Source: Aliihoeflea sp. 40Bstr573
Lineage (GTDB): Bacteria > Pseudomonadota > Alphaproteobacteria > Rhizobiales > Rhizobiaceae
Assembly: GCF_024105655.1 (NCBI RefSeq)
Contig: NZ_JAAAMH010000002.1
Coordinates: forward strand, 248,001-312,000
Length of the DNA stretch: 64,000 nt
Reading direction: 5' to 3'
Positions 18,593 through 26,950 of this stretch are shown one piece after another. The translations under genes were made by a program, and so were the position numbers. The notes under the pieces are model-generated. The model did not search any database, was not told where the DNA came from, and worked only from the letters and a program-made list of their open reading frames with translations. Positions within the stretch are counted from its first letter, which is position 1. Every line of letters starts with the position of its first letter.

Positions 18593-19566
18593 AAGCTGCC
18601 TGGTACGAGACGAACGGCGACGCGCGGCAGGTGCTCACCGTCGGGGAAATGGAAACGCCGAAGCCCGCCGCGGGCGAAGTCCTCGTCAAGCTGATGGCTT
18701 CGGGCGTCAATCCATCCGATGTGAAGAGCCGGCGCGGCCGGCCGCTGATTGCGCCGCGCATCATTCCGCACTCGGACGGCGCAGGCATCATCGAAGCGGT
18801 TGGAGACGGCGTAGACGCCAAGCGCGTGGGCGAGCGGGTCTGGACCTGGAACGGCCAGTGGAAGCGGCCCTTCGGCACGGCGGCGGAGTTCATCGCCCTG
18901 CCGGCCGCGCAGGCCGTGCATCTGCCTGACGGCATGGATTTCGAGGCCGGTGCCTGCATGGGCATTCCGGGCCTGACCGCGCTGCACGCGGTGAAGCTCC
19001 ACGGCGACATCGCGGGCAAGACGCTGCTCGTCACCGGAGCGGCGGCCGCCGTCGGGCACTACGCGGTGCAGATGGCGAAGGCCGCCGGCGCGCGGGTCAT
19101 CGGCACGGCATCGGCCGGGCGACGCGAGCATGCACTCCAGGCGGGCTGCGATGCGGTGATCGATTACCGCAGCGAGGACGTCGCGGCATGGGTGAAGGAC
19201 CTGACCGACGGCAAGGGCGTCGACGGCATCATCGACATGGACTTTTCCTCGACCGCTGCGCTCTTGCCAAGCGGGGTTCTGGCGCAGCACGGCAAGTTCG
19301 TCTGCTACGGCTCGAACGTCGCCGGCGACGTGCCCGTCTCATTCCCGGCACTGCTTTGGGGAAGCCTGTCGCTGCGGGTTTTCGTCGTCTACGAACTGAC
19401 GGACGAAGAGCGTGCGGTGCGGCTGCAAGAGCTGAACGAGATGCTGGAAGCGGGAACGTTGAAGCACACGATCGGCGCGACGTACGGGCTGGACGAAATC
19501 GTCGACGCGCATGAGGCGGTCGAGGGTGGAAAGGTGACGGGGAACGTAGTGTTGCGGATGGGGTGA
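18589..19566 (+). CDS. zinc-independent NAD(P)H:quinone reductase, MDR family
   Basis: A 325-residue cytosolic oxidoreductase with the GroES-like N-terminus (MKAAWYETNG...GEVLVKLMASGVNPSDVKSR) and a Rossmann fold holding the nucleotide motif VTGAAAAVGHYAVQMAK (around residues 146-162). The catalytic-zinc ligands of alcohol dehydrogenases are missing, as in quinone oxidoreductases. Its ATG overlaps the preceding stop (ATGA at 18589-18592) and has a GGGAGGAT ribosome site, so it is translated together with the MsrQ-like protein. Physiological substrate unknown. Confidence 0.88.
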   Translation: MKAAWYETNGDARQVLTVGEMETPKPAAGEVLVKLMASGVNPSDVKSRRGRPLIAPRIIPHSDGAGIIEAVGDGVDAKRVGERVWTWNGQWKRPFGTAAEFIALPAAQAVHLPDGMDFEAGACMGIPGLTALHAVKLHGDIAGKTLLVTGAAAAVGHYAVQMAKAAGARVIGTASAGRREHALQAGCDAVIDYRSEDVAAWVKDLTDGKGVDGIIDMDFSSTAALLPSGVLAQHGKFVCYGSNVAGDVPVSFPALLWGSLSLRVFVVYELTDEERAVRLQELNEMLEAGTLKHTIGATYGLDEIVDAHEAVEGGKVTGNVVLRMG

Positions 19567-19801
19567 GACGGATTGGGATTCGCGCCGCGAATGCTATCTT
19601 GAGGACAAAGAAGTTCGGCTCATCAGGGAAGTTGAAGCGCTGCCAGACGCCGAGCAGGAAGAGCTCGGGCGCGAACTCCATGCGACTGCGCGCAAGCGGA
19701 TCGAGGCTCAACTGGCCAAGGCGGAAGCGCGTGGCGGTGGCAAATCACATGCCGAATTCATGGCCGAGCTGGGCGGTCTTTCAACTCGCGATACTGGATG
19801 A
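19550..19801 (+). pseudogene. remnant of a toxin-antitoxin antitoxin gene
   Basis: An open frame without ATG, GTG or TTG start, bounded by a TAG at 19547-19549 and a TGA at 19799-19801. It reads as a charged helical peptide (RECYLEDKEVRLIREVEA, then KRIEAQLAKAEARGGGK) that ends MAELGGLSTRDTG. Its stop overlaps the ATG of the toxin-like fragment downstream, the usual arrangement of antitoxin-toxin pairs. The N-terminus seems to have been lost where it abuts the oxidoreductase gene. Antitoxin identity rests on the arrangement, not on a recognised DNA-binding fold. Confidence 0.4.
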
Positions 19802-19911
19802 CCGACTATCGAAAGCACTTGCTGTTTTATCGAGTGGATGTGTCGACCAGTTCCGTCGAGATCGCCCATGTCGTCGATGCCCGGCGCAATGTGGACGCGC
19901 TAATCGACTGA
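19798..19911 (+). pseudogene. C-terminal fragment of a RelE/ParE-type toxin
   Basis: 37 codons starting with an ATG overlapping the upstream stop. The sequence YRKHLLFYRVD...VEIAHVVDARRNVDALID matches the last strand and helix of ParE/RelE-family toxins, which normally have about 95 residues. The N-terminal two thirds, including most of the fold, are missing, so it should be inactive. The locus is therefore a decayed toxin-antitoxin module rather than a working one. Confidence 0.55.
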
Positions 19912-21345
19912 CTACTGAAAATCGAACGCGCTCAACCCAGACACCATTTCGTCCAAACCCAGCGGCCGTGTGACGGGAGGCTCGGCCCGCGCGAGGCAGC
20001 CGGTGCGCTCGCACAGGCGACAGGCCGGGCCGATGGGCACGGCCGCCAGCGCCTGCTTGCCAGAGCGGGGTTCGGCCGGAAGGGCCGTGGCGTAGACGAG
20101 ATCGTCCCTGAAGCCGATGTCGCAGCCGATGAGGATTGCCGTGCGGCGCGGACGCTCCGCGAAGGCCCCCTGCGGGCCTTCGAGCGTGCGGCAGATGGTG
20201 AGGAACTCGGCTCCGTCCGGCATCTCGACCGCCTCGACGAAAATCTGGCCCGGCTGGCCGAAGGCGGCATGCACGGCGAGCTTGGGACAGGCGCCCCCGA
20301 ATCGCGCCTGGGGAAAGCCCTGCGCGCCAGCGCGGCGAAAGCGGTTGCCGGCATGGTCGACCTCGAGCATGAAAAAGGGCACGCCCGGCTGCGTGGCGCG
20401 GCCGAGCATCGTGAGGCGGTTCGCCGCCTGCTCGAAAGAGACGCCGAACCGCGAACGCAGGACGTCGATGTCGTAGCGGGCGCGCACAGCCGCGGCGTGG
20501 AAGGCATGATAGGGCATCATCAGCGCGTGGGCGGCATAGCGCGCGAGCTCGAACCGGGCGAGGCGGCGGGCCTCGTCGGTGGACAGCTTCAGCGCCTGTA
20601 CTTCGGCGGCAATCGTCACGTTCATGCGGATGAGGCAGGCTTCCATCGCCACTTCGCGCAACTGGTCGAACGGCGACAGGCGTTCGGAAATGAAAAGGCG
20701 CTGCGAGTGGCGGTCATAGCGGCGGCGCCAGTTCGGCATTGTGGCGACCGGCAGCACCTTGACCACGATGCCGTATTCGCGGCGTAGCCATTCCTTCAGC
20801 GCCGGCAAAAGCTCCTCGCCGCCGAGAAGCTTGTTGAACGTCTCCGCCTCTTCCTCGATCCGGGCGAAATGGTTCGGCCTGCGCTCCAGAACCTCGCGCA
20901 CCTCATCGATCGGCAGGCGGGCGGCGGAGATCGTCGCCCTGCCCTCGCGTGCGAGCAGGTCCGACAGATCCGTCAGACGCTCGGCCTGCTCGCGATAGGC
21001 ACGGTAGAGCTTGACGACCGCGGCCGATGCATTGGGCGCGCCTTCCGCAAGCTCGATCAATTCCTGGTCGCCGGGCAATTCGCCGGCCAGCAGCGGATCT
21101 GCAAACGCCTCGCGAAGGGCGGTGACCGCCCCTGCCCCCTCCCCCTGCAATTCGTCCGGCTCGATCTTGAAGACAGAGGCGAGCTTGAGGATCAACTGCA
21201 CGGTCAATGGCCGCTGGTTGCGTTCGATCAGGTTGAGGTAGGATGGCGAGATGCCGAGCGCCTCGGCCATCGCCGTCTGGGTCAGGCCCTTGCCGTTGCG
21301 GATCCGGCGGATGCGCGGTCCTGCGAAGATCTTCTGCTCGGCCAT
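19912..21345 (-). CDS. XRE-family short-chain fatty acid regulator (ScfR/RamB-like)
   Basis: A 477-residue transcription factor: helix-turn-helix at residues 10-65 (GLTQTAMAEALGISPSYLNLIERNQRPL), an IrrE/M78-like middle domain, and a C-terminal ScfRs domain with a Cys cluster (CRLCERTGC). This family controls glyoxylate-cycle and acetate/propionate genes by sensing acyl-CoA-type metabolites. It is divergent from isocitrate lyase, the classic target. ATG 21345 has an AAAGG ribosome site; an in-frame start lies 11 codons upstream. Repeated TTTACA words in the shared intergenic region are likely operators. Autoregulation is likely by position. Confidence 0.88.
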   Translation of the reverse strand: MAEQKIFAGPRIRRIRNGKGLTQTAMAEALGISPSYLNLIERNQRPLTVQLILKLASVFKIEPDELQGEGAGAVTALREAFADPLLAGELPGDQELIELAEGAPNASAAVVKLYRAYREQAERLTDLSDLLAREGRATISAARLPIDEVREVLERRPNHFARIEEEAETFNKLLGGEELLPALKEWLRREYGIVVKVLPVATMPNWRRRYDRHSQRLFISERLSPFDQLREVAMEACLIRMNVTIAAEVQALKLSTDEARRLARFELARYAAHALMMPYHAFHAAAVRARYDIDVLRSRFGVSFEQAANRLTMLGRATQPGVPFFMLEVDHAGNRFRRAGAQGFPQARFGGACPKLAVHAAFGQPGQIFVEAVEMPDGAEFLTICRTLEGPQGAFAERPRRTAILIGCDIGFRDDLVYATALPAEPRSGKQALAAVPIGPACRLCERTGCLARAEPPVTRPLGLDEMVSGLSAFDFQ

Positions 21346-21355
21346 TGACAGCGCC

Positions 21356-21394
21356 TTTACAACATCGCCGATTGACAATCTTTACAGATTTACA
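21356..21394. promoter_or_regulatory. TTTACA repeats, candidate ScfR operator
   Basis: TTTACA occurs at 21356, 21381 and 21389; the last is part of GATTTACA (21387-21394). The exact reverse complement TGTAAATC stands at 21479-21486, 58 bases before aceA. No known consensus was matched; the claim rests on repetition between regulator and target. Confidence 0.4.
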
Positions 21395-21440
21395 GGCTAC
21401 GGTCGTCAAGATCAACACAGCATGACCCGATTGGAATGGC

Positions 21441-21486
21441 ACATTTGCGCTATTTTGTCGTTGTTTTTCGCAGCGCAATGTAAATC
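21441..21486. promoter_or_regulatory. inverted repeat before aceA
   Basis: ACATTTGCGC (21441-21450) and GCGCAATGT (21473-21481) are near-perfect inverted repeats, and the second overlaps TGTAAATC (21479-21486). It lies 60-100 bases before the aceA start. A likely regulator-binding or looping site for the divergent ScfR-like protein. Confidence 0.35.
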
Positions 21487-21543
21487 CGAAACAGCGCCAC
21501 GACCGAGAAGGCCCGGCAGAGGATTTACCCAGTGGAGACAGCC

Positions 21544-22833
21544 ATGACCGATTTTTACAACCTCGTCCCATCCGCCCCGGAAGGCCGCTTCGACGGCATC
21601 GAGCGCCCCTATTCCGCAGAGGACGTGAAGCGGCTGCGCGGATCAGTCCAGATCAAGCACACGCTGGCCGAAAACGGCGCGAACCGCCTGTGGAAGCTCA
21701 TCCACGAGGACGATTTCGTCAACGCGCTCGGCGCCCTTTCCGGAAACCAGGCCATGCAGATGGTCCGCGCCGGGCTGAAGGCGATCTACCTTTCCGGCTG
21801 GCAGGTCGCCGCAGACGCCAATACGGCCTCGGCGATGTATCCCGACCAGTCGCTCTATCCGGCAAACGCCGCGCCTGAGCTCGCCAAACGCATCAACAAG
21901 ACGCTGCAGCGCGCCGACCAGATCGAGACGTCGGAAGGCAACGGCCTGTCGGTCGACACCTGGTTCGCGCCGATCGTCGCCGACGCCGAGGCTGGTTTCG
22001 GCGGACCGCTCAACGCGTTCGAAATCATGAAGGCTTTCATCGAGGCCGGCGTCGCAGGCGTTCACTTCGAGGACCAGCTTGCCTCGGAAAAGAAGTGCGG
22101 GCATCTGGGCGGCAAGGTCCTGATCCCGACGGCTGCGCATATCCGCAACCTCAACGCCGCGCGGCTTGCCGCCGACGTCATGGGCACACCGACGCTGATC
22201 GTCGCGCGTACGGACGCCGAAGCTGCCAAGCTGCTCACCTCCGACATCGACGAGCGGGACCAACCCTTCGTCGACCACGACAAGGGCCGCACGGTGGAAG
22301 GCTTCTACCAGGTGAAAAATGGCATCGAGCCGTGCATCGCGCGCGCCATCGCCTATGCGCCGCATTGCGACCTGATCTGGATGGAAACCGGCAAGCCGGA
22401 CCTCGCCCAGGCGAAGAAATTCGCCGAAGCCGTGCACAAGGCGCATCCGGGCAAGAAGCTCGCCTACAACTGCTCGCCGTCCTTCAACTGGAAAAAGAAC
22501 CTCGACGACGCGACGATCGCCAAGTTCCAGCGCGAACTCGGAGCGATGGGGTACAAGTTCCAGTTCATTACGCTCGCCGGTTTCCACCAGTTGAACTACG
22601 GCATGTTCGAACTCGCCCGTGGCTACAAGGAGCGCCAGATGGCGGCCTATTCGGAGCTGCAGGAGGCCGAATTCGCGGCGGAAGTGAACGGCTACACGGC
22701 GACCAAGCATCAGCGCGAAGTTGGCACCGGCTATTTCGACGCCGTGTCGATGGCGATCACCGGCGGCCAGTCGTCCACGACCGCCATGCACGAATCCACC
22801 GAGCACGAGCAATTCAAGCCCGCCGCGGAATAG
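21544..22833 (+). CDS. aceA: isocitrate lyase
   Basis: A 429-residue cytosolic enzyme splitting isocitrate to glyoxylate and succinate, the first glyoxylate-shunt step. The catalytic motif [11 protein letters not shown] places the active-site Cys near residue 185; the metal-binding region ([20 protein letters not shown]) and substrate motif ([11 protein letters not shown]) are intact. Length fits the short ICL class. ATG 21544 has a GGAG ribosome site at a good distance; a GTG four codons earlier lies on that site. Divergent from the ScfR-like regulator. Malate synthase is not in the window. Confidence 0.96.
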   Translation: MTDFYNLVPSAPEGRFDGIERPYSAEDVKRLRGSVQIKHTLAENGANRLWKLIHEDDFVNALGALSGNQAMQMVRAGLKAIYLSGWQVAADANTASAMYPDQSLYPANAAPELAKRINKTLQRADQIETSEGNGLSVDTWFAPIVADAEAGFGGPLNAFEIMKAFIEAGVAGVHFEDQLASEKKCGHLGGKVLIPTAAHIRNLNAARLAADVMGTPTLIVARTDAEAAKLLTSDIDERDQPFVDHDKGRTVEGFYQVKNGIEPCIARAIAYAPHCDLIWMETGKPDLAQAKKFAEAVHKAHPGKKLAYNCSPSFNWKKNLDDATIAKFQRELGAMGYKFQFITLAGFHQLNYGMFELARGYKERQMAAYSELQEAEFAAEVNGYTATKHQREVGTGYFDAVSMAITGGQSSTTAMHESTEHEQFKPAAE

Positions 22834-22894
22834 CGAATAGAGGGCGGCGGGAAATCTCGCTCGTCCTCCACTTTCCCACCCAGGAGACACGGAC

Positions 22895-23131
22895 ATGACA
22901 CCGAATACACGCGTCAAGGAACGGGCCGAGGAACAATCGTCGGCCATGAATGCGGACCAGCAGGCGGTCATCCGCATGGTGGCGAACGATCTGCACCGCC
23001 TCAACCAGTCGGTGATGAAGGCTGTCGAGGCTGGCGTCTCGGTCGAGCTGGTGCGCTCGGCACGCCATCATGGCGGCGAGGGCAATTGGGGCGACCTGTT
23101 GATCCCGGTCGTCGTCACCAAGGGCAATTGA
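22895..23131 (+). CDS. small conserved-type hypothetical protein downstream of aceA
   Basis: A 78-residue soluble protein of unknown function: a charged, helical N-terminus with NADQQAVIRMVANDLHRLNQSVMKAVEAG and a C-terminus NWGDLLIPVVVTKGN. A good AGGAGA ribosome site precedes the ATG. It lies 61 bases after aceA on the same strand and is followed by a hairpin at 23148-23175, so it probably shares the aceA transcript. No catalytic motif is visible. Confidence 0.65.
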   Translation: MTPNTRVKERAEEQSSAMNADQQAVIRMVANDLHRLNQSVMKAVEAGVSVELVRSARHHGGEGNWGDLLIPVVVTKGN

Positions 23132-23147
23132 CCATCATTTGACAGGC

Positions 23148-23175
23148 TGCGCGCGAGTCGGTTGGCCCGCGCGCA
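23148..23175 (+). terminator. GC-rich hairpin after the aceA unit
   Basis: Perfect 8-bp stem TGCGCGCG / CGCGCGCA with a 12-base loop. No T-run follows, so it is either a weak terminator or an mRNA 3' stabiliser. It ends the aceA transcription unit. Confidence 0.4.
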
Positions 23176-23246
23176 TGGAATTTAAGGAAGTATTTGCCAA
23201 GGCGCATTTTGTAACCTGAAATTGCATCCGCGCTAAACGCAACCCG

Positions 23247-23275
23247 TTGACATGCAACCTTGATGAGACACTATC
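23247..23275 (+). promoter_or_regulatory. promoter before the receiver-like gene
   Basis: TTGACA (23247-23252) matches the -35 consensus fully; 17 nt later comes ACTATC, close to the rhizobial CTATAT-type -10. The ATG of the receiver-like gene lies about 50 nt further. Confidence 0.4.
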
Positions 23276-23326
23276 GCAAGACCGGTTGGATCCGGTGGGG
23301 AATGAAGCACTCGTGGGCGATGATCG

Positions 23327-23794
23327 ATGCAGGGAACGGACGGCAAGGAACATTCGCCCCGTCGGACCGAATTCGCGTCGGCGGTGATGGGTCAAGGGCT
23401 CGATAGCGCCCTAGTGCAGATCGTCAGTTCCGCACACATCAACGCGCTCGTGGTTTCCAAAATTGTGGAGCGGTGTGGCCTGAAGGCTTTCGCCACCGGC
23501 ATCGACGAGGCGATGTCGCACTATCACCAGCGCCTGCCCGGAACCGTGATCCTCGACGGCGGGGCGACGAACCGGGACTGCGACGGCATTCTCGACACGC
23601 TGTTGACCAGCGCCGGTTCGCGCAGGGGCCGACCGGGAATCCTCTTCGTCGCAAACCGGATGCTAAGCGACGACGAAGAGGCAGAGTTCGGACCGCCGGA
23701 TGCCGTCGTCGCCAAGCCGATCACGCCGGAATCGCTGCAGCCCGCCATCCGCCATCTCGTCGCCCGTCTCGCACCACCCGCGCCGCGCGCCTGA
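23327..23794 (+). CDS. degenerate response-regulator receiver-like protein
   Basis: A 155-residue protein that follows the CheY-like fold: NALVVSKIVERCGLKAFATGIDEAM (strand 1 to helix), LPGTVILDGG with the Asp at the phospho-acceptor position, GILFVANRM, and VAKPITPESLQPAI with the conserved Lys. The acidic pair normally found at the end of strand 1 is replaced by SAHI, so Mg binding and phosphorylation are doubtful. No output domain. No partner kinase is adjacent. It may act as a phosphorylation-independent adaptor; that is speculation. Confidence 0.55.
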   Translation: MQGTDGKEHSPRRTEFASAVMGQGLDSALVQIVSSAHINALVVSKIVERCGLKAFATGIDEAMSHYHQRLPGTVILDGGATNRDCDGILDTLLTSAGSRRGRPGILFVANRMLSDDEEAEFGPPDAVVAKPITPESLQPAIRHLVARLAPPAPRA

Positions 23795-23800
23795 GCGCCC

Positions 23801-23830
23801 TTCCAATACCCGCGTTCCGGTGGCTATAAT
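23801..23830 (+). promoter_or_regulatory. promoter of the second puuA-puuB unit
   Basis: A consensus TATAAT at 23825-23830, with a weak TTCCAA -35 (23801-23806) 18 nt before it. The puuA start codon follows 31 bases after the -10 box. Confidence 0.45.
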
Positions 23831-23860
23831 GCAGCCACTTTCAACGACTTGTGGTGATTG

Positions 23861-25294
23861 ATGCCTGCCCCCAAGAAGCAAGACCGCGCCGGTGGATCCG
23901 CCGGGCGGACGCGCGTACCCCAATTCATGAAGAACCTGAGGGGCGTGAAGAACTGGAAAGAGGCTGGCGGCTGGCTGGAATGGCGGGGCATCGAGGACAT
24001 TGAGTGCATCACACCCGACCAGGCGGGCGTGGCGCGCGGCAAGATGATGCCGTCGAAGAAGTTCACCTCCAACACCTCGCTCGCCCTGCCCTCTGCCGTC
24101 TTCATGACGACGATCTCGGGCCGCTACCCCGAAGACGGCAACGGCTTCGTCTATCCGGAAGACGATGGCGACCTGAAGCTCCTGCCCGACCTCTCCACGC
24201 TCTCCGTCGTGCCGTGGGAGAGCGATCCGACGGCGCAGGTGATCTGCGATCTGGTTCATCAGGACGGGCGGATGGTTGAGTTCACGCCGCGCAACGTGTT
24301 GCGCCGCGTGGTGGAAGCTTATGAACGCCACGGGCTTAAGCCGGTGGTCGCGCCCGAGATCGAATTCTATCTGGTCCGCAAGAACCCCGACCCCGACTAC
24401 CCGCTGGTGCCGCCGATCGGTCGCTCGGGCCGCGCGATCGCGGGCGGACAGGGTTACTCCATCGCCGGCGTCAACGAGTTCGACGAACTGATCGACGACA
24501 TCTATCATTTCTCGGAAGTTCAGGGCCTCGAGATCGACACGCTTATCCACGAGGAAGGTGCGGGGCAGCTCGAGATCAATCTGCGCCACGGCGACCCGGT
24601 CGAGCTCGCCGACCAGGTGTTCCTGTTCAAGCGCACGATCCGCGAGGCTGCGCTGAAGCACGAGACCTATGCGACCTTCATGGCAAAGCCGATCCAGGGC
24701 GAGCCCGGCTCGGCCATGCACATCCACCAGTCGATCGTCGACGCGAAGACCGGCCGGAACGTCTTCACCAACGAGGACGGGTCGGAGACGGACACGTTCT
24801 ACAATTTCATCGGCGGGTTGCAGCGGCATATCCCCAATGCGCTCGTCATGCTGGCGCCCTATGTCAACTCCTATCGCCGGTTGACCCAGGCTTCCGCCGC
24901 GCCGGTCAACACGCGCTGGGGTTACGACAACCGCACGACGGCATTTCGCGTCCCGCGCTCGGATTCGGCGTCGCGGCGCGTCGAAAACCGCATTCCCTCC
25001 TCGGACGCGAACCCCTATCTCGCGCTCGCCGCCTCGCTCGCCTGCGGCCTCATCGGCATCTTGCGCGAGACCAAATGCGACGCGCCGACCGGTTCGAGCG
25101 TCAATGAGGACGAGATCGAACTGCCGCGCGGGCTGCTGGAAGCGGTCGAGCTCTTCGAGGGCGACGACGATCTCAAGGGCATCCTCGGAACGCAGTTCAT
25201 CTCAACCTACGCCGCGATCAAGAAGGCGGAGTTCGAGACGTTCATGGAAGTGATCAGCCCGTGGGAGCGGGAGTATCTTCTCCTCAACGTTTGA
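23861..25294 (+). CDS. puuA: gamma-glutamylputrescine synthetase (glutamine synthetase family), second copy
   Basis: A 477-residue glutamine-synthetase-fold ligase with the motifs APEIEFYLVRKN, HEEGAGQLEINLRH, GSAMHIHQSI, and DNRTTAFRVP...SRRVENRIPSSDANPYL. It lies directly before the gamma-glutamylputrescine oxidase gene, which supports a role in putrescine catabolism. It differs clearly from the copy at 15443-16801 (long N-terminus, EMISPWERE-type C-terminus), so the two are old paralogues and may prefer different amines. ATG 23861 is preferred over the overlapping TTG three bases earlier. Confidence 0.9.
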   Translation: MPAPKKQDRAGGSAGRTRVPQFMKNLRGVKNWKEAGGWLEWRGIEDIECITPDQAGVARGKMMPSKKFTSNTSLALPSAVFMTTISGRYPEDGNGFVYPEDDGDLKLLPDLSTLSVVPWESDPTAQVICDLVHQDGRMVEFTPRNVLRRVVEAYERHGLKPVVAPEIEFYLVRKNPDPDYPLVPPIGRSGRAIAGGQGYSIAGVNEFDELIDDIYHFSEVQGLEIDTLIHEEGAGQLEINLRHGDPVELADQVFLFKRTIREAALKHETYATFMAKPIQGEPGSAMHIHQSIVDAKTGRNVFTNEDGSETDTFYNFIGGLQRHIPNALVMLAPYVNSYRRLTQASAAPVNTRWGYDNRTTAFRVPRSDSASRRVENRIPSSDANPYLALAASLACGLIGILRETKCDAPTGSSVNEDEIELPRGLLEAVELFEGDDDLKGILGTQFISTYAAIKKAEFETFMEVISPWEREYLLLNV

Positions 25295-25303
25295 TGTGAG
25301 TGC

Positions 25304-26590
25304 ATGACCTACCAATCCCCCATTTCCCCCGGCATTTCCTGGTATGAGGCGACCGTCGGCGAACGACCGGAATATGCGCCGCTCGACGGGAGCGTGACGA
25401 CGGATGTCGCGATCATCGGCGGCGGCTTTACAGGTCTGTCGGCCGCGGCGCATCTGGCGAAGGCCGGGACGAATGTCGTCCTGATCGACCAGCACCGGTT
25501 CGGAGACGGCGCCTCGGGCAGGAATGGCGGTCAGCTTGGAACCGGGCAACGGGCTTGGCCGGAAGAGTACGAGGAAGAACTCGGGCTCACCCGCGCCAGA
25601 GCCCTGTTCGACCTGGCCGAGGAGGCGAAGGCGCACCTCCTGGAATTTGCCGATACGAACCGCATCGACATCGATTTTCGCCCCGGCCAGATGTCGGTCG
25701 TTCACAAGAAGCGATATCTCAAGGACTATCAGGGGCATCCTTCGCTCATGGCCGAGCGGTTCGGCTATCCCCATGTCAGCTACATGGATGCGAACGAGAC
25801 GGCGCGGCGTCTGGGGTCGACGCACTATCTCGGTGGTATCCGCGATACCGGGACGGGGCACATTCACCCGCTGAAACTCGTCGTCGGCACGGCCCGCGTG
25901 GCAGCGGCGGCGGGCGCGCAAATTCACGAGAACACGCCGGCGACGAAGATCGAGAGCAACGGCAGCAAGGTGACGATCACCACGCCGCGCGGCACGATAA
26001 CGGCCGCCAAGGCGCTGATCGCCGTCAACGCCTATGGCGGCAATCTGGAGGAAAAGAGCGCAGCACACATCATGCCGATCGGCTCCTTCATCGGTGCGAC
26101 GGTGCCGCTGGGCGACGACAGCCCGGTCCTGCCGGGGGGCGAAAGCGTCGACGATTCGCGCTTCGTAGTGCGCTACTTCCGCAAGTCGATCGACGGGCGG
26201 CTGCTGTTTGGCGGGCGAGAGATTTACTCGACCGGCGACCCGAAGGGCATCGCCGATCATATCCGCCGTCAGATCGCCGAGGTCTATCCAGCCCTGAAGG
26301 ATGTCGAGATCACCCATCAATGGGGCGGCTATGTCGGCATCACCATGTCGCGCAAGCCCTATGTCCGGGAAGTCATGCCGAACGTCATCTCGACGGGCGG
26401 CTATTCGGGCCACGGCGTGATGCTGTCGAACTTCATGGGCAAGCTTTACGCCGAGACGGTTGCGGGAAACCGCGACCGGCTGAAACTGTTCGAAGAGCTG
26501 AAGATACCGGCATTTCCCGGCGGGCGCAGCTTGCGAGCGCCGCTGATGTTCCTGGCGCTGAACTGGTATGCGCTCAGGGACAGGCTCTGA
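25304..26590 (+). CDS. puuB: gamma-glutamylputrescine oxidase (FAD-dependent amine oxidase, PuuB)
   Basis: A 428-residue DAO-family flavoenzyme with the dinucleotide motif VAIIGGGFTGLSAAAHLAKAG (residues about 34-54), the GDGASGRNGGQ motif of the OrdL/PuuB group, and the C-terminal FAD contact GGYSGHGVMLSNFMGKL. PuuB oxidises gamma-glutamylputrescine to the aldehyde, releasing ammonia and H2O2. It starts nine bases after puuA and ends at the bidirectional terminator 26599-26623. PuuC and PuuD functions are not encoded in the window. Confidence 0.92.
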   Translation: MTYQSPISPGISWYEATVGERPEYAPLDGSVTTDVAIIGGGFTGLSAAAHLAKAGTNVVLIDQHRFGDGASGRNGGQLGTGQRAWPEEYEEELGLTRARALFDLAEEAKAHLLEFADTNRIDIDFRPGQMSVVHKKRYLKDYQGHPSLMAERFGYPHVSYMDANETARRLGSTHYLGGIRDTGTGHIHPLKLVVGTARVAAAAGAQIHENTPATKIESNGSKVTITTPRGTITAAKALIAVNAYGGNLEEKSAAHIMPIGSFIGATVPLGDDSPVLPGGESVDDSRFVVRYFRKSIDGRLLFGGREIYSTGDPKGIADHIRRQIAEVYPALKDVEITHQWGGYVGITMSRKPYVREVMPNVISTGGYSGHGVMLSNFMGKLYAETVAGNRDRLKLFEELKIPAFPGGRSLRAPLMFLALNWYALRDRL

Positions 26591-26598
26591 ACGCGAAA

Positions 26599-26623
26599 AG
26601 GCCGCCCGACGAGCGGGCGGCCT
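26599..26623. terminator. bidirectional terminator between puuB and the small exported protein
   Basis: Perfect 10-bp stem AGGCCGCCCG / CGGGCGGCCT with loop ACGAG, flanked by A on the left and T on the right, serving both converging genes. Confidence 0.8.
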
Positions 26624-26646
26624 TTGGTCAGTGGCGGATGACGGGC

Positions 26647-26901
26647 CTAACGGCCGCTCTTGTCCTCGAAGATCATCTCGCTACGGGTCTCCGGGGTCGC
26701 CATCTCGGCTTCCTCGGCGATCGAGGCGGTCGTCATCGTGTCGCGCGTGCCGAACGTGAACGGGCCCATATATTCGGTGTTGTAGTCGTACTGGCTTTGG
26801 ACGCTGGCGTCGTAGTTGCCGACATTGACCGGGCCCTGCTGCATGGCGAATGCGGAGCCGGAGGCGAGGATGGCGGCGGTGGCGATCAGAATGGTCTTCA
26901 T
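26647..26901 (-). CDS. small exported protein of unknown function
   Basis: An 84-residue protein with a clear Sec signal peptide (MKTILIATAAILASGSAFA, cleavage near residue 19). The mature part of about 65 residues is acidic and rich in Thr, Tyr and Met (YDASVQSQYDYNTEYMGPFTFGTRDTM), has no Cys, and resembles no family I know. The ATG has a GAAGGGA ribosome site. Upstream (26951-27000) lies a set of short tandem repeats that may bind a regulator. Probably periplasmic. Confidence 0.65.
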   Translation of the reverse strand: MKTILIATAAILASGSAFAMQQGPVNVGNYDASVQSQYDYNTEYMGPFTFGTRDTMTTASIAEEAEMATPETRSEMIFEDKSGR

Positions 26902-26950
26902 GGCGTATTCCCTTCGTTTCTCTGTTTCAAATTCGGGCTGGGTTGTGTCC

